Assembly (NCBI GenBank): GCA_015227615.1
Contig: JAALGZ010000118.1
Coordinates: forward strand, 1 to 22,188
DNA length: 22,188 nt
Reading direction: 5' to 3'
From: Labyrinthula sp. Ha
Lineage: Eukaryota > Sar > Bigyra > Labyrinthulida > Labyrinthulaceae
Part shown: positions 11,011-19,575 of the stretch, piece by piece
Position numbering within the stretch: position 1 is the first letter of the stretch
How the letters are laid out: each line of letters opens with the position of its first letter
The notes under the pieces: model-generated
Told to the model about the DNA's origin: nothing
The model's database searches: none
What the model saw: the letters and a program-made list of their open reading frames with translations, nothing else
Program-made: the position numbers and the translations under genes

Positions 11011-11316
11011 TTACGTCTGCGTCTAATGCAACGGTCGACGTGGTGCCCATGACGCCGATGTAATGTTACGATATTGATGAAATTTTGGGTGATTCTCAAT
11101 TGAATCTTTGCGACGTAGTTTTAAACCATAAGTGCGTTCGTAAGAGAGTGCAGTTATTTACCACTATTATATAGATTTGCGGAAGGTAAGATAAAGTAGA
11201 TTTACTTTAAGTGAATATGTTGTATTCATTCTTATTATTTATTGAATTTAAAGATATATTCTTAATCCAGTCAAAAGATAGAATATGCTAGCAAGAACTT
11301 CATACCAATATTATTA

Positions 11317-11322
11317 TTTATT
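11317..11322 (-). terminator. Candidate polyadenylation signal AATAAA
   Basis: On the minus strand AATAAA followed by TAATAAT lies about 48 nt after the stop codon of the choice-of-anchor B gene. The region around it is very AT-rich, which fits a 3' end but also raises the chance of a random match. Confidence 0.4.
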
Positions 11323-11369
11323 CTACCCATGAATAAAATATATTTATATCTACAACTTCGCGGGTTAAC

Positions 11370-13292
11370 TTAGATTGTAAGCTTTTCAGTTGAAACGATT
11401 GCATCTACTTTTTGAGCTTTCTCCAATTTTTTCTCAACATCTGCTCCTGAACCTTTCGATTTGCTCCTAGAATTCCAAAGAACCTGTACCGCCGCTAAAA
11501 CAAAAACAACTAGCAGAAATAAAACCACAAAAGTTAGTGCGGCTTCCAATACTAAACCCTCTTCTTTTGCAGAGGACATATCTGTTAGTGAATCCGTAGA
11601 AATTTCGACTTTGGGAATACAAAGCTCGCAAGTAACAGGACATAATTCCCTTATAAAGGCTAATGAACAGTCTTTTTCAAGATCTACACACTCCAAAGGT
11701 CCTCCAATAACAACTGATTCCATTCCAGTTGGGACAGTATCCTCACAAACTATTGGCGCCGAAGTTGGTAGTAATGTTGGAGCAGATGTAACAGTAGGTG
11801 GCGTAGGTGCAGTTGGAACAATTGTTGGAGAATTCGTTTCTACGAGCTCAGTATACAATATTTCATCTCTTGGTCTAAGTATAAATAAACCTCTTTCTAT
11901 AGTTGATACAGCAATATTGCCACTTGGATGCATATAGTTACTCCAAATTCCTACAGGTTCATTTCCTTCAATATCTGGCGAGGTGTCAAAAAAACCTGCT
12001 TCTGAAACATCTGGTGTACCTTGAAGATCCAATATTCTAAGTCCAGCAGCATAGTTTGATAAGTACATGAATCTATTACTTATTGCTGGGGAAGAGTAGT
12101 TTCCTTCTTCATATGGGGGAGATCCACCCCATCCTTTGGCATGTATTGCACCCCAGTTGTACAAATTATGGTCAATTGATACATCTCTATGTGTATAATT
12201 TGCTCCAAAAACAGGATTTCTTAAGTCTGATACATCTACAATATATGTAGTGGTTCTGTTCACAACCTCTTGATACTCATCGAGTTCATCATTCAAGAAA
12301 ACCCACCTCATGTCTGCCGTTAGCCAACCTTGATGAGTATAACTTGCAGTTGGATATCCTGTTCTAGATATCCTTTGTATATTTTGTTTATCTGTAACAT
12401 CGTGAATCGTCAAGGTATCTTCATTATATCCAAAAAGTATTTCTCTACCAGTAAACCTTTCATCCGGTCCATCATATATCACAATCTGCGCGTCATGAGT
12501 ATATCCATCATCATCAATACAAGCTTCAAACACAGGATTAAGCGGATCAGGTTCCAAGTTCAATACATATGGACCTCCTTTACACTTTGTACTTCCAACT
12601 GTATATGCATATCCTGTCTCTGTATTCACAGCTATATTATGTGACCGCCCATGTCCTCCATCAACACTATCTGGCTTCATTTCAAAAGGAAACTTTTCTT
12701 CTGGAATATCTCTTAGACGGCTAAGATCAAATACTTGAATTCCATATGTTTTATCAAACTCAGTATCTAAAGATCTATCTTTTACAACATAAGCAGTATT
12801 TTTATATACTTTTACATCTGCCCATTGTTCTTTTGAGCTTGGATTTGGTGCTACAGCAACTTTGATAGGATTTTCTGGATCAGTAGTATCAATAATCCAC
12901 ATTCCGTTATCTACAGTAAGCAGAGTATATTCCTTTCCTGTCTCTGTATCTTCCCATCCCCAGATATCAGATCCAGAAAATGTTCCTCCTTCAAAATCAA
13001 TATTCATATCTGTCAGTGGAATGAAAGATTTAAAATCCACATCTTTACAAGGAAAAGCTTCTCCGTTAATAAAAACTACTCCAGCAACATCTGCTGTATT
13101 GTTGCATGTCTGTGGTGAAAAGGAGGCTTCAAGATCTGCTTTTGGAAGTTCTCCAGCATTTATTTTTTCTTTCCAGTAGTTTATCTTCTTATTCATGAGA
13201 AACTGTCCATTGAGGCTCATTAGACTATTTCCTGCTTGGACAGACAAGAAACTTGAAGCAGCCAGTGTGCTCAGCAAAAGACTTTTCTTCAT
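11370..13292 (-). CDS. Choice-of-anchor B / LVIVD-repeat membrane protein with ShK-like domain
   Basis: The 640-residue single-exon protein has a signal peptide (residues 1-20, MKKSLLLSTLAASSFLSVQA). Residues ~85-475 form an LVIVD-type beta-propeller of the choice-of-anchor B family, seen in WIIDTTDPENP (132-142), IQVFDLSRLRD, HNIAVNTETGYAY (218-230), THDAQIVIYDGPD, YTHQGWLTADMRWVFLNDE and NYAAGLRILDLQGTP. A Pro/Thr-rich linker of PTxAPT type (489-513) follows. Next is a six-cysteine module (Cys516, 535, 542, 551, 555, 558; ending CPVTCELC) resembling ShK domains. A membrane helix (~584-606) and a short basic tail complete it. The protein is predicted to be cell-surface or endomembrane with the propeller outside or luminal; ligand unknown. 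Bacterial relatives usually carry other anchors. It lies upstream of orfA on the same strand, but a functional link is not shown. The ATG is 35 nt after a TATA box. Confidence 0.88.
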   Translation of the reverse strand: MKKSLLLSTLAASSFLSVQAGNSLMSLNGQFLMNKKINYWKEKINAGELPKADLEASFSPQTCNNTADVAGVVFINGEAFPCKDVDFKSFIPLTDMNIDFEGGTFSGSDIWGWEDTETGKEYTLLTVDNGMWIIDTTDPENPIKVAVAPNPSSKEQWADVKVYKNTAYVVKDRSLDTEFDKTYGIQVFDLSRLRDIPEEKFPFEMKPDSVDGGHGRSHNIAVNTETGYAYTVGSTKCKGGPYVLNLEPDPLNPVFEACIDDDGYTHDAQIVIYDGPDERFTGREILFGYNEDTLTIHDVTDKQNIQRISRTGYPTASYTHQGWLTADMRWVFLNDELDEYQEVVNRTTTYIVDVSDLRNPVFGANYTHRDVSIDHNLYNWGAIHAKGWGGSPPYEEGNYSSPAISNRFMYLSNYAAGLRILDLQGTPDVSEAGFFDTSPDIEGNEPVGIWSNYMHPSGNIAVSTIERGLFILRPRDEILYTELVETNSPTIVPTAPTPPTVTSAPTLLPTSAPIVCEDTVPTGMESVVIGGPLECVDLEKDCSLAFIRELCPVTCELCIPKVEISTDSLTDMSSAKEEGLVLEAALTFVVLFLLVVFVLAAVQVLWNSRSKSKGSGADVEKKLEKAQKVDAIVSTEKLTI

Positions 13293-13326
13293 TATTGTTT
13301 TGTTTAAGGGTGGAATATTATTTTGC

Positions 13327-13333
13327 TTTATAA
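13327..13333 (-). promoter_or_regulatory. TATA box of the choice-of-anchor B gene
   Basis: The minus strand reads TATAAAG 35 nt before the ATG. It is followed by a leader ending CCCTTAAACAAAACAATA before ATG. The leader word TTAAACAAAAC also occurs, with one extra A, in front of orfA. Confidence 0.55.
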
Positions 13334-13641
13334 GTATCTATAAATACCCATGTAATAGAAAACTTCAGTAAGTTTAAGTACGGGAATAAGAATATGTTTT
13401 TCATAGTTGTTGATGAAGATCTATTCAAGGACATTTTGTTATTTATCGGAAAAAAGATATATCTAGTGATGTACCATTAATAAAAATGAAATATTGCTGT
13501 TACTGTTCTGGAACAAGTATTGTAGGTCTTTGATCATGTATTTGAATGGAATAGCACTGCTGTGGATTTATGTTGACAGTCCTCGGACCGGTGTGGATTC
13601 CTCTTTATATGAAATCGTTGAAATAGGTTTTGGTATCAATA

Positions 13642-13665
13642 TAACGTTACATTATTGTAACGTTA
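13642..13665. repeat. Perfect inverted repeat with TAACGTTAC arms
   Basis: Arms TAACGTTACA (13642-13651) and TGTAACGTTA (13656-13665) are perfect reverse complements around a TTAT spacer. Each arm contains the 8-bp palindrome TAACGTTA. The site lies about 350 nt upstream of the choice-of-anchor B start codon and could be a dimeric factor-binding site or a hairpin. Confidence 0.8.
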
Positions 13666-13893
13666 AGAATTAAATGATTACCAAATCAAATAATGCGAGA
13701 TTTTTTACGTTAAGTCTTATATCATAATGATAAGTTTGTACAAATATTTGTTATGTAATGAGATTTTATGCTAGGTATCCATTCTTATGCTTGAAATCCA
13801 CAAAGAACTAGTTATATAATAGTTAAGAGTTAAAGAAAGTTCAATAGATCTTTAGAAAACTCGCTATATTCTATTATTATTTATGCGGGTATT

Positions 13894-13977
13894 AGATTTT
13901 AAGGTTTATTATATGCAAAAGAAAAGATAAAGATTTTAAGGTTTATTATATGCAAAAGAAAAGATAAAGATTTTAAG
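13894..13977. repeat. 37-bp tandem direct repeat
   Basis: Two exact adjacent copies of a 37-bp unit (13894-13930 and 13931-13967), starting AGATTTTAAGG, are followed by a 10-bp partial third copy (13968-13977). Perfect identity in AT-rich spacer DNA points to a recent duplication. It is a candidate length-variable marker; no function is visible. Confidence 0.95.
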
Positions 13978-15341
13978 CTGGGGCAACAATTATACGGGAA
14001 AATTGCCACAAAATGTGTAAGGCTCAGCTAAACGCTATTTTAAGAAAAATAAAATATGCCATTTGACATTTCTGTTGTTTACTAAAAGGTTATAGGACAT
14101 AAGAAAGTGAAAAAAAAATATTTATACTCAAGCTAAGCAGGATTATAAACTTAAACATCACTAAAAAGCATAGGACATAAACATTCGATTCACCAAAGGT
14201 AAATTTTAAACGGATAACATGGTGTTCTTGATCCAACTATAACCCAAAGCCAACATAAATAAAGCAACCTAATATAATATAGATGTCACCGTTAGGTTCT
14301 ATAACCCCAATCCAAATAATATATTTTATAATAGTATATAGGAAAATCCTCAAGGTCTTTTTTTTTCCTCGTCAATGTATCGTGCTCATTTTTCTTGGAA
14401 CTAGGTTGTTCAGACTGAATAATTATCACAACAACATGTCTAAGACTTTCTGAAATATGTTTAATTGTTGACCACTAGAAGCTACTCTGCTACTTTGGTC
14501 TTATAAACTAAGCTTATGCTCTAAGCAAAATATTTATAGTCACTTAATTCTTCTTTTTTGAAACAGCAAGAAATAAACTCCAGTGTCTCATATTAGTATT
14601 AAGTTGTTTCGGACTCATGTCTCACAATTGGGTGGTCAAAACGTTTGAACTCAGCTAGTGTAATATTTACCAAGGTATTCTAAAACTTTTATTTTGCTTG
14701 GGTTCAAATAGAGTTGAGAGCATTGTTACAGAAAGATAACGAAGCGCTATTTCAAGCCAAGATTTAATAGTTAAGGTTCCAAGTATACCATAGTGTTGTG
14801 TCGTATTGGCTATTATCGGGTGGTTCTAATTGTGTCACCGATCATTTTTCAGATTTTAGTATAACGCTCTAAAAACTTAAACCAGACTTTTAGCTTGTTC
14901 AGAAAACTCCTGCAGATATATTGCAATCTGATATTAATTCTAGACAATACCAAAATTTATTTGATATTTCTTACAACAAGAAAAACATGATTCATAATAA
15001 TGAAGTGAATAGTATTTGCTCCTTTTCTTCGAAACCCCTGAAATGCCATGTTATAAGTTACGAGACGATGCACATTCAGAAAACATTTTCAAGCTCAATT
15101 TATACCAGAATATTTGGTAAGCAAGAGTAGTGTTAACCAGAAAATGGCTATTCTAAAGGGTCCTTCTTACAATGTTTCTGATTTTCAGAAATCATACATT
15201 CAACCTAGCCTCAGAGCAAAATAGTCTATAGATGAATTTATTCTCTGCAAGTTTTTGCAAATTGCTAGAAATGATTGTTACCGTAATTTTTGCTTTAGGC
15301 AGCTCTAGCTCATATGGAACGTTGAGTGGTAAATTCTTAAT

Positions 15342-15360
15342 AGAGCCTTACGAAGGCTCT
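15342..15360. repeat. Short perfect hairpin
   Basis: AGAGCCTT (15342-15349) and AAGGCTCT (15353-15360) pair perfectly around a 3-nt loop. It lies inside a 77-codon open frame (15232-15465) that I do not accept as a gene. No T-run follows, and the context gives no role. Confidence 0.6.
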
Positions 15361-16640
15361 CACATATTAGCAAGAAAAGTCGATATTTGGAATAAACTCT
15401 ATTTTCATTTAATTGATGCAAAGTCTCTAGAAATTATCGTTGATATGACAAAGATGCGTCTCTAATTAAATTAACTGGTATATTAGGCTTTAAAAAACCG
15501 TTTTATGATTGGAGTACTCTTTAGCAGATTCCTAAGAGTATCCCTTTGCCTATATCACAGAAACTTTGGGAAAGGACACTGTTCAGGATCCAATATTTCT
15601 AAATCAGCAAGGTTATACAGCCTAACTCTGCGAAACAATTATAATCGGTAGAAAACCTAAATATTGGGGACTTACTATACCCTCTTGCTACAAAACCATA
15701 AACAATTCCCTATTATTCACAGCTACAATTAACTCAGTTCAACAACTTGGTATCTAGTTGAACCTTGAAATAGTCAAAACGGAATTGTGCTATAAGCTCA
15801 TGTCCAAATTTTTTGAGACGAAATAACTGTTTTTAAATGCTTTTGGTATTTTATATTCAAGTTACTCTCATGTTAATGATGGTTTTGTAAGGATAAATGA
15901 GTTTTTTGCACCTGTTAATATTTTCCCCTGTAAGAATAATCAGTTACAGAAGTGAGACTCATAATTTAAATTGTCTCTAAGCCTCTTTTTATGAAAATAT
16001 CTGCATTATCTTTATTTCCCAAATTTTTAAAGATAGAAAATTGGTATTTACTGTTTTGACGGCCTACATAACTTAACATTTGATTCAGAGATTTATCTTC
16101 TTCTACTGCAAAGAGAATAATCTCTTGACGCTACAAAAATTTTCTAGGGAATCCAGGTACATTTCATTTATCCCGTCTCAAACTCCTTGATTAAGACTCA
16201 TCTATCTTGTTTCATACCTTAACTAGTGATGGCTATAAAGGCACTGGCAAAGTTAAGCCTTCGTAGAAGCACTCCGGCAATTGGCCCATGTTTCTTCTTA
16301 ATGCAGGAGCACTCAGTTTTTTGCTCAGATATATGAACTTTTTACTTCTTGTTTTTTTTCAGTTTTTATTTGATTCGAGAAACTCCAACACACAGAGAAA
16401 ACCCAGTTGCCCAAAATTTTGTGTTCTTGAATGAAGTATATTCCTCTAACGTTACTCTTTTACTAACGCTAAAACAATACTTCTTGATGCGTGAAATAGC
16501 CAAATATACCGTTAATTCAATTTAACGTTACTACTCTGCTGATACCGATGGCTGTTTTTGTGCTTGACTATATAAACTATTGAGCCCGTTCTAGGATCAT
16601 TGTCCATGTTTCAGTTGTTGATGTGAACATATTATAGGAC

Positions 16641-16682
16641 AACCAAGAATCTCGATAGAAACTATTCTCGAGACTCTTGGTT
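16641..16682. repeat. Hairpin (17-bp arms)
   Basis: Left arm 16641-16657 (AACCAAGAATCTCGATA) and right arm 16666-16682 pair at 15 of 17 positions around an 8-nt loop. The arms contain the TCTCGA word that recurs in the larger foldbacks downstream. It may be a small foldback element or a structured RNA. Confidence 0.7.
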
Positions 16683-17025
16683 CTGCTAATTTTACAATTC
16701 CCTATTCTTTTTCTCGAACTGAAAATGAACCAATCTCTCTAGATACTAGATTCTTCTGTCATTTTGTTTCCAAGCGCTGCCGACAAAAATATATCTCTAT
16801 TATGTTGATAAAAACGAAAGAAAATATTAAATAAGTATAATATCTTACAAATTATTCAAGTAAGAACGTTGCTCTACTAAAAAGTTACTTTTTTTTCCTC
16901 AAAGCAAGAGTTATTCTAGTGATATAAAGCCAATACAAGAAATATTTATAGGAGACAAACTCAGGAAGTGTTGTTAACTAACACAGAAACACATAAGCTC
17001 TCCAAAAAAAACGAGAATTGATACT

Positions 17026-17311
17026 AAATATCGAGTTAGCGTCAAACGGGACAAAACAAAAAAACTCACAGAAAACCCAGTCCCGGTATTTTTATTGGTA
17101 TCACTAGGTTTTAGTTCAGTTGCTGAGGACTAGGCCCTGAGTTTGACGTTATATTCAATATTTGGCCCATTTCTCGTAAACCGGGCAATAGGCGTGTTTA
17201 TCGAGATAACAAAAGCCTCTCGAAAAGGATTTTACCTAAATATTTGTTTTGCGAGATAACGAGAGAACTCTTCTCGAGAAACTCTTGTAAAAACTCTCTC
17301 GTTAAACACGC
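17026..17311. repeat. Pair of adjacent foldback structures
   Basis: The first foldback has outer arms near 17026-17047 and 17141-17163 that share a perfect GTTTGACG/CGTCAAAC core and then degrade. Inside it, AAAACCCAGT-like and ACTAGGTTTT-like segments also pair. The second has arms 17192-17206 (GCGTGTTTATCGAGA) and 17297-17311 pairing at 14 of 15 positions, and encloses a TTCTCGAGAA palindrome (17271-17280). There is no coding capacity. It resembles non-autonomous foldback or MITE debris, but no target-site duplication was established. Confidence 0.5.
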
Positions 17312-17591
17312 TTACTCTCAATATAACCAATAAGTGAAACAAATGACATTATTTTATAAGATATTCTTTATCAAGGACTGGTTAGGATGTTTCTTGAACT
17401 CTCATTTACTTCTGAGGAGGTACTGTAAATAGGATTTCTTAACGCAACGTTACATTACTATAGTTAACGTAAAATTAACGTTATTCACGAGAAGCATGGT
17501 AAGTAACGGTAAGTATCAGTATTTTTGGGCAATTCAACAACCACCAAAATTTCTCTTCCTGGTTAAAGTCAAAACCAAACAAGTCCACAAA

Positions 17592-17619
17592 AACACCTTG
17601 TGTTAACAAAAAAGGTGTT
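17592..17619. repeat. Short perfect hairpin
   Basis: AACACCTT (17592-17599) and AAGGTGTT (17612-17619) are perfect reverse complements around a 12-nt loop. It stands alone in AT-rich spacer. Confidence 0.6.
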
Positions 17620-18010
17620 GCAAAGAAAAATAAGGGTAGTTTTCAAACATGAACAAAGAATAAGTTGCTCGTTGAAGCTCCTAAACTAGCTCTCTTCTAC
17701 TTGTTAGAGATCTTGCTTAACTGAACTGTCTGGGGTACGTGTTTGTTTATGAAGAGAAATGATTTGATTAGGCAAACAGAAAAAGACTGCCCATCTAAGC
17801 TAAAATGATGTTAAAGCAATTTTTCTTGAATACCATTTTAGATCATTCCCTGCTAAATTTTCTAAAAGATGTACAATTATTATTGGTGTTGGTTAGAAAA
17901 CTAATAAAAACCATGAAAATTATATTCAATAGTTAAGAAAATAAGAAACCCTGCGCTAACAGGGTAAAGTATTTTAAAAAATTAACTTTAATTTACTATT
18001 ATAATCTCCT

Positions 18011-18479
18011 CTATTCTCTTGGTTTCATCCCCATCTTGAAGGTTTCATCCGTCATATTTTCTTTCCCCAAATGTTCCTTCAAACCATCAACTCTCATATA
18101 TTCAAGTCCATTTTCCTGATCAACCTGAACAAATAGTCTCGTCTTATCAAATTCCCAACTATGATTAGTCCTTTTCTTCTTGTAGAAGTATTTTAGTATT
18201 TCAGATGACTTTTTCCATCACATAAATTAATTGTTCCGAGAAATTGGGGTGTTGAATGGCTTAAATGGTACATTTTCTTATTCAATCTGTCATGAAACTT
18301 TTTAGCAGCAGCCTTCTAATACTTGATCTGCTATTTTGCAACCCCAGCGGCACTTTTAGAAAAGAACTTGCATAGTAAAACCAAGTTATTTTACACGCAA
18401 CCATACATAAGTTCTTTGGTAAAGTATCAGTATTCTTCTTAACATAACCCCCAATATCCAAACTTCTAAAGAAGATCAC
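18011..18479 (-). pseudogene. Decayed coding trace, unknown family
   Basis: On the minus strand, three open stretches lie head to tail in different frames. The first is 18479-18282 (65 codons, containing GGYVKKNTDTLPKNLCMVA). The second is about 18315-18193 (40 codons, KAAAKKFHDRLNKK then HSTPQFLGTINLCDGKSH). The third is 18217-18011 (68 codons, KYFYKKKRTNHSWEFDKTRL and EYMRVDGLKEHLGKENMTDE). The last two have an amino-acid mix unlike random AT-rich translation, with Trp, His, Asp and Gly well spread. I do not recognise the family and find no intron that joins the frames cleanly. It is probably a decayed gene or transposon fragment; the extent is uncertain. Confidence 0.4.
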
Positions 18480-19575
18480 CTAAAATATAAGAACTATAAA
18501 AGAATATTTCAGAAAACTCTGGATTTTTCTTTTCCTCATTCAGGCAAAGGTCTTTTAAATTTCATTGTTCAAATTGAAGATATTGGAAAGAAACGAAGAA
18601 CTTACACCAAAGCTATATATAACAAATAGGAAAGTGTTGAGGTTTTCATGTCTTCTCATAATCTAGAAGCACTAAGGCGAAATGCTTCTTATTTGAAGAG
18701 ATCGTTTCTTGGAATAGGGTTATTGTAGGCCAGGCTTCCAAAGGTCAATCAATTTCATTGGATGAATTATCTAATTGGTTTATCTAAATACCCAAAAAAT
18801 AAAAAGCAAGGCTATTACAAATTTAAATAAAAAGTAAAGTAATTGTGTTATGTAGCTACACAAACGTAATATAATTTGTTTTATATCAATTATGAAAATC
18901 ATGAGGGGGGGTATTTAGATGTATTCAAGCAAGGAAAAAGATAATAGAAAGAGGTTTTTCCGATATATGAAAACAAATTCAATTCAAAAAATTGAACAGG
19001 AAAGCAGAAACTAGTTGTTCCTATATATGAAATCTGCTTTCCCTGAAACAATTAGAAAAAAATTAGTTATTTCTATATATGAAAGCTCATTCTTTTCAGG
19101 AAGTCGAACACGAAGGCAGTTGCGATACCTGCTCTATATATGAAAGCTCAATCTCTTGAAGAAACCAAACAGGAAACATTTGTGAAATCTCAGTTTTTCA
19201 AAAAAAGAAGGGGTGGATTTATACGTGCTGAAAATCCACACGGGGTTAGGGTTACCCTTTTTAAAGAATAGGTAGCCATTGACTATGTACATGAGAAAAC
19301 ATTAATCTAAACATATATTGAAAGACAAAAAAGAAGAGAAATATTATGCAAAAAGAAGACTACAAATACACATGCAACAATAACAAAAAATAAACACCCC
19401 ATTTCAAAAAATTAGTAAAAAATCAGGGGAAAAAATATTTAAGAAAAGAACTCATATATGGTACCAGAAATGGTTGCACTGAAAGTTACTCACGAGACAA
19501 GATCCAGCAATAAGGGTAACGGAAGTGAATATTATTATAAAACTCCCTAGGAAAGCCCAAAGTACAGATATATTA
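18480..19575. other. AT-rich spacer with a degenerate repeat
   Basis: No coding sequence is supported. It contains a run of seven G (about 18905-18911), the ~60-bp degenerate repeat at 18958-19190, a hairpin at 19213-19239 (GTGGATTT with AAATCCAC, 11-nt loop) and a single GGGTTAGGGTTA word at about 19242-19254. It separates two decayed coding remnants, so it may itself be old mobile-element DNA. Confidence 0.45.
18958..19190. repeat. Degenerate ~60-bp tandem repeat, four copies
   Basis: The word TATATGAAA recurs with starts at about 18964, 19024, 19076 and 19137, giving spacings of 60, 52 and 61 nt. Similar flanks recur: CTATATATGAAAGCTCA appears in copies 3 and 4, and GAACAGGAA- or AAACAGGAA-like words recur between copies. 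The copies are clearly diverged, so the array is older than the 37-bp repeat at 13894. No function is evident. Confidence 0.65.

Larger units (their letters stand above)
10968..11369 (-). promoter_or_regulatory. orfA upstream region
   Basis: This 402-nt gap separates orfA from the 3' end of the next gene on the same strand. It must hold the orfA promoter and the upstream gene's 3' end. Near orfA is an A-rich leader with GGTTAAAACAAAAC and a TATA box. A GC-richer patch at about 11013-11070 holds ACGT cores (11013-11016, 11038-11041), GACGTGG (11037-11043), TGACGCC (11050-11056) and a GTCGAC palindrome (11034-11039). Another ACGT is at 11113-11116. ACGT cores are typical bZIP targets; binding here is inference. 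Nothing coding is seen. Confidence 0.6.
13366..18010. other. Gene-poor AT-rich region
   Basis: About 4.6 kb with no gene I can support. Short open frames (for example 14921-15130 and 15232-15465, plus strand) have no recognisable domain, and their composition matches the surroundings. The region holds a 37-bp tandem repeat (13894-13977), several hairpins (13642-13665, 15342-15360, 16641-16682, 17026-17163, 17192-17311, 17592-17619) and five copies of the palindrome TAACGTTA. It may be intergenic spacer with decayed elements, or contain an uncaptured non-coding RNA. No tRNA A/B boxes were recognised. Confidence 0.5.

Noticed and set aside
14921-15130. 69-codon plus-strand open frame
   Set aside because: Composition typical of random AT-rich translation; no ATG at its start and no motif.
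15232-15465. 77-codon plus-strand open frame with a hydrophobic start
   Set aside because: No recognisable domain, a composition like the spacer, and no supporting promoter or neighbours. Weak coding-like stretches continue to about 15.95 kb but are broken by stops and could be chance.
19242-19254. GGGTTAGGGTTA as an interstitial telomere
   Set aside because: Fewer than two full TTAGGG units; too short to separate from chance.
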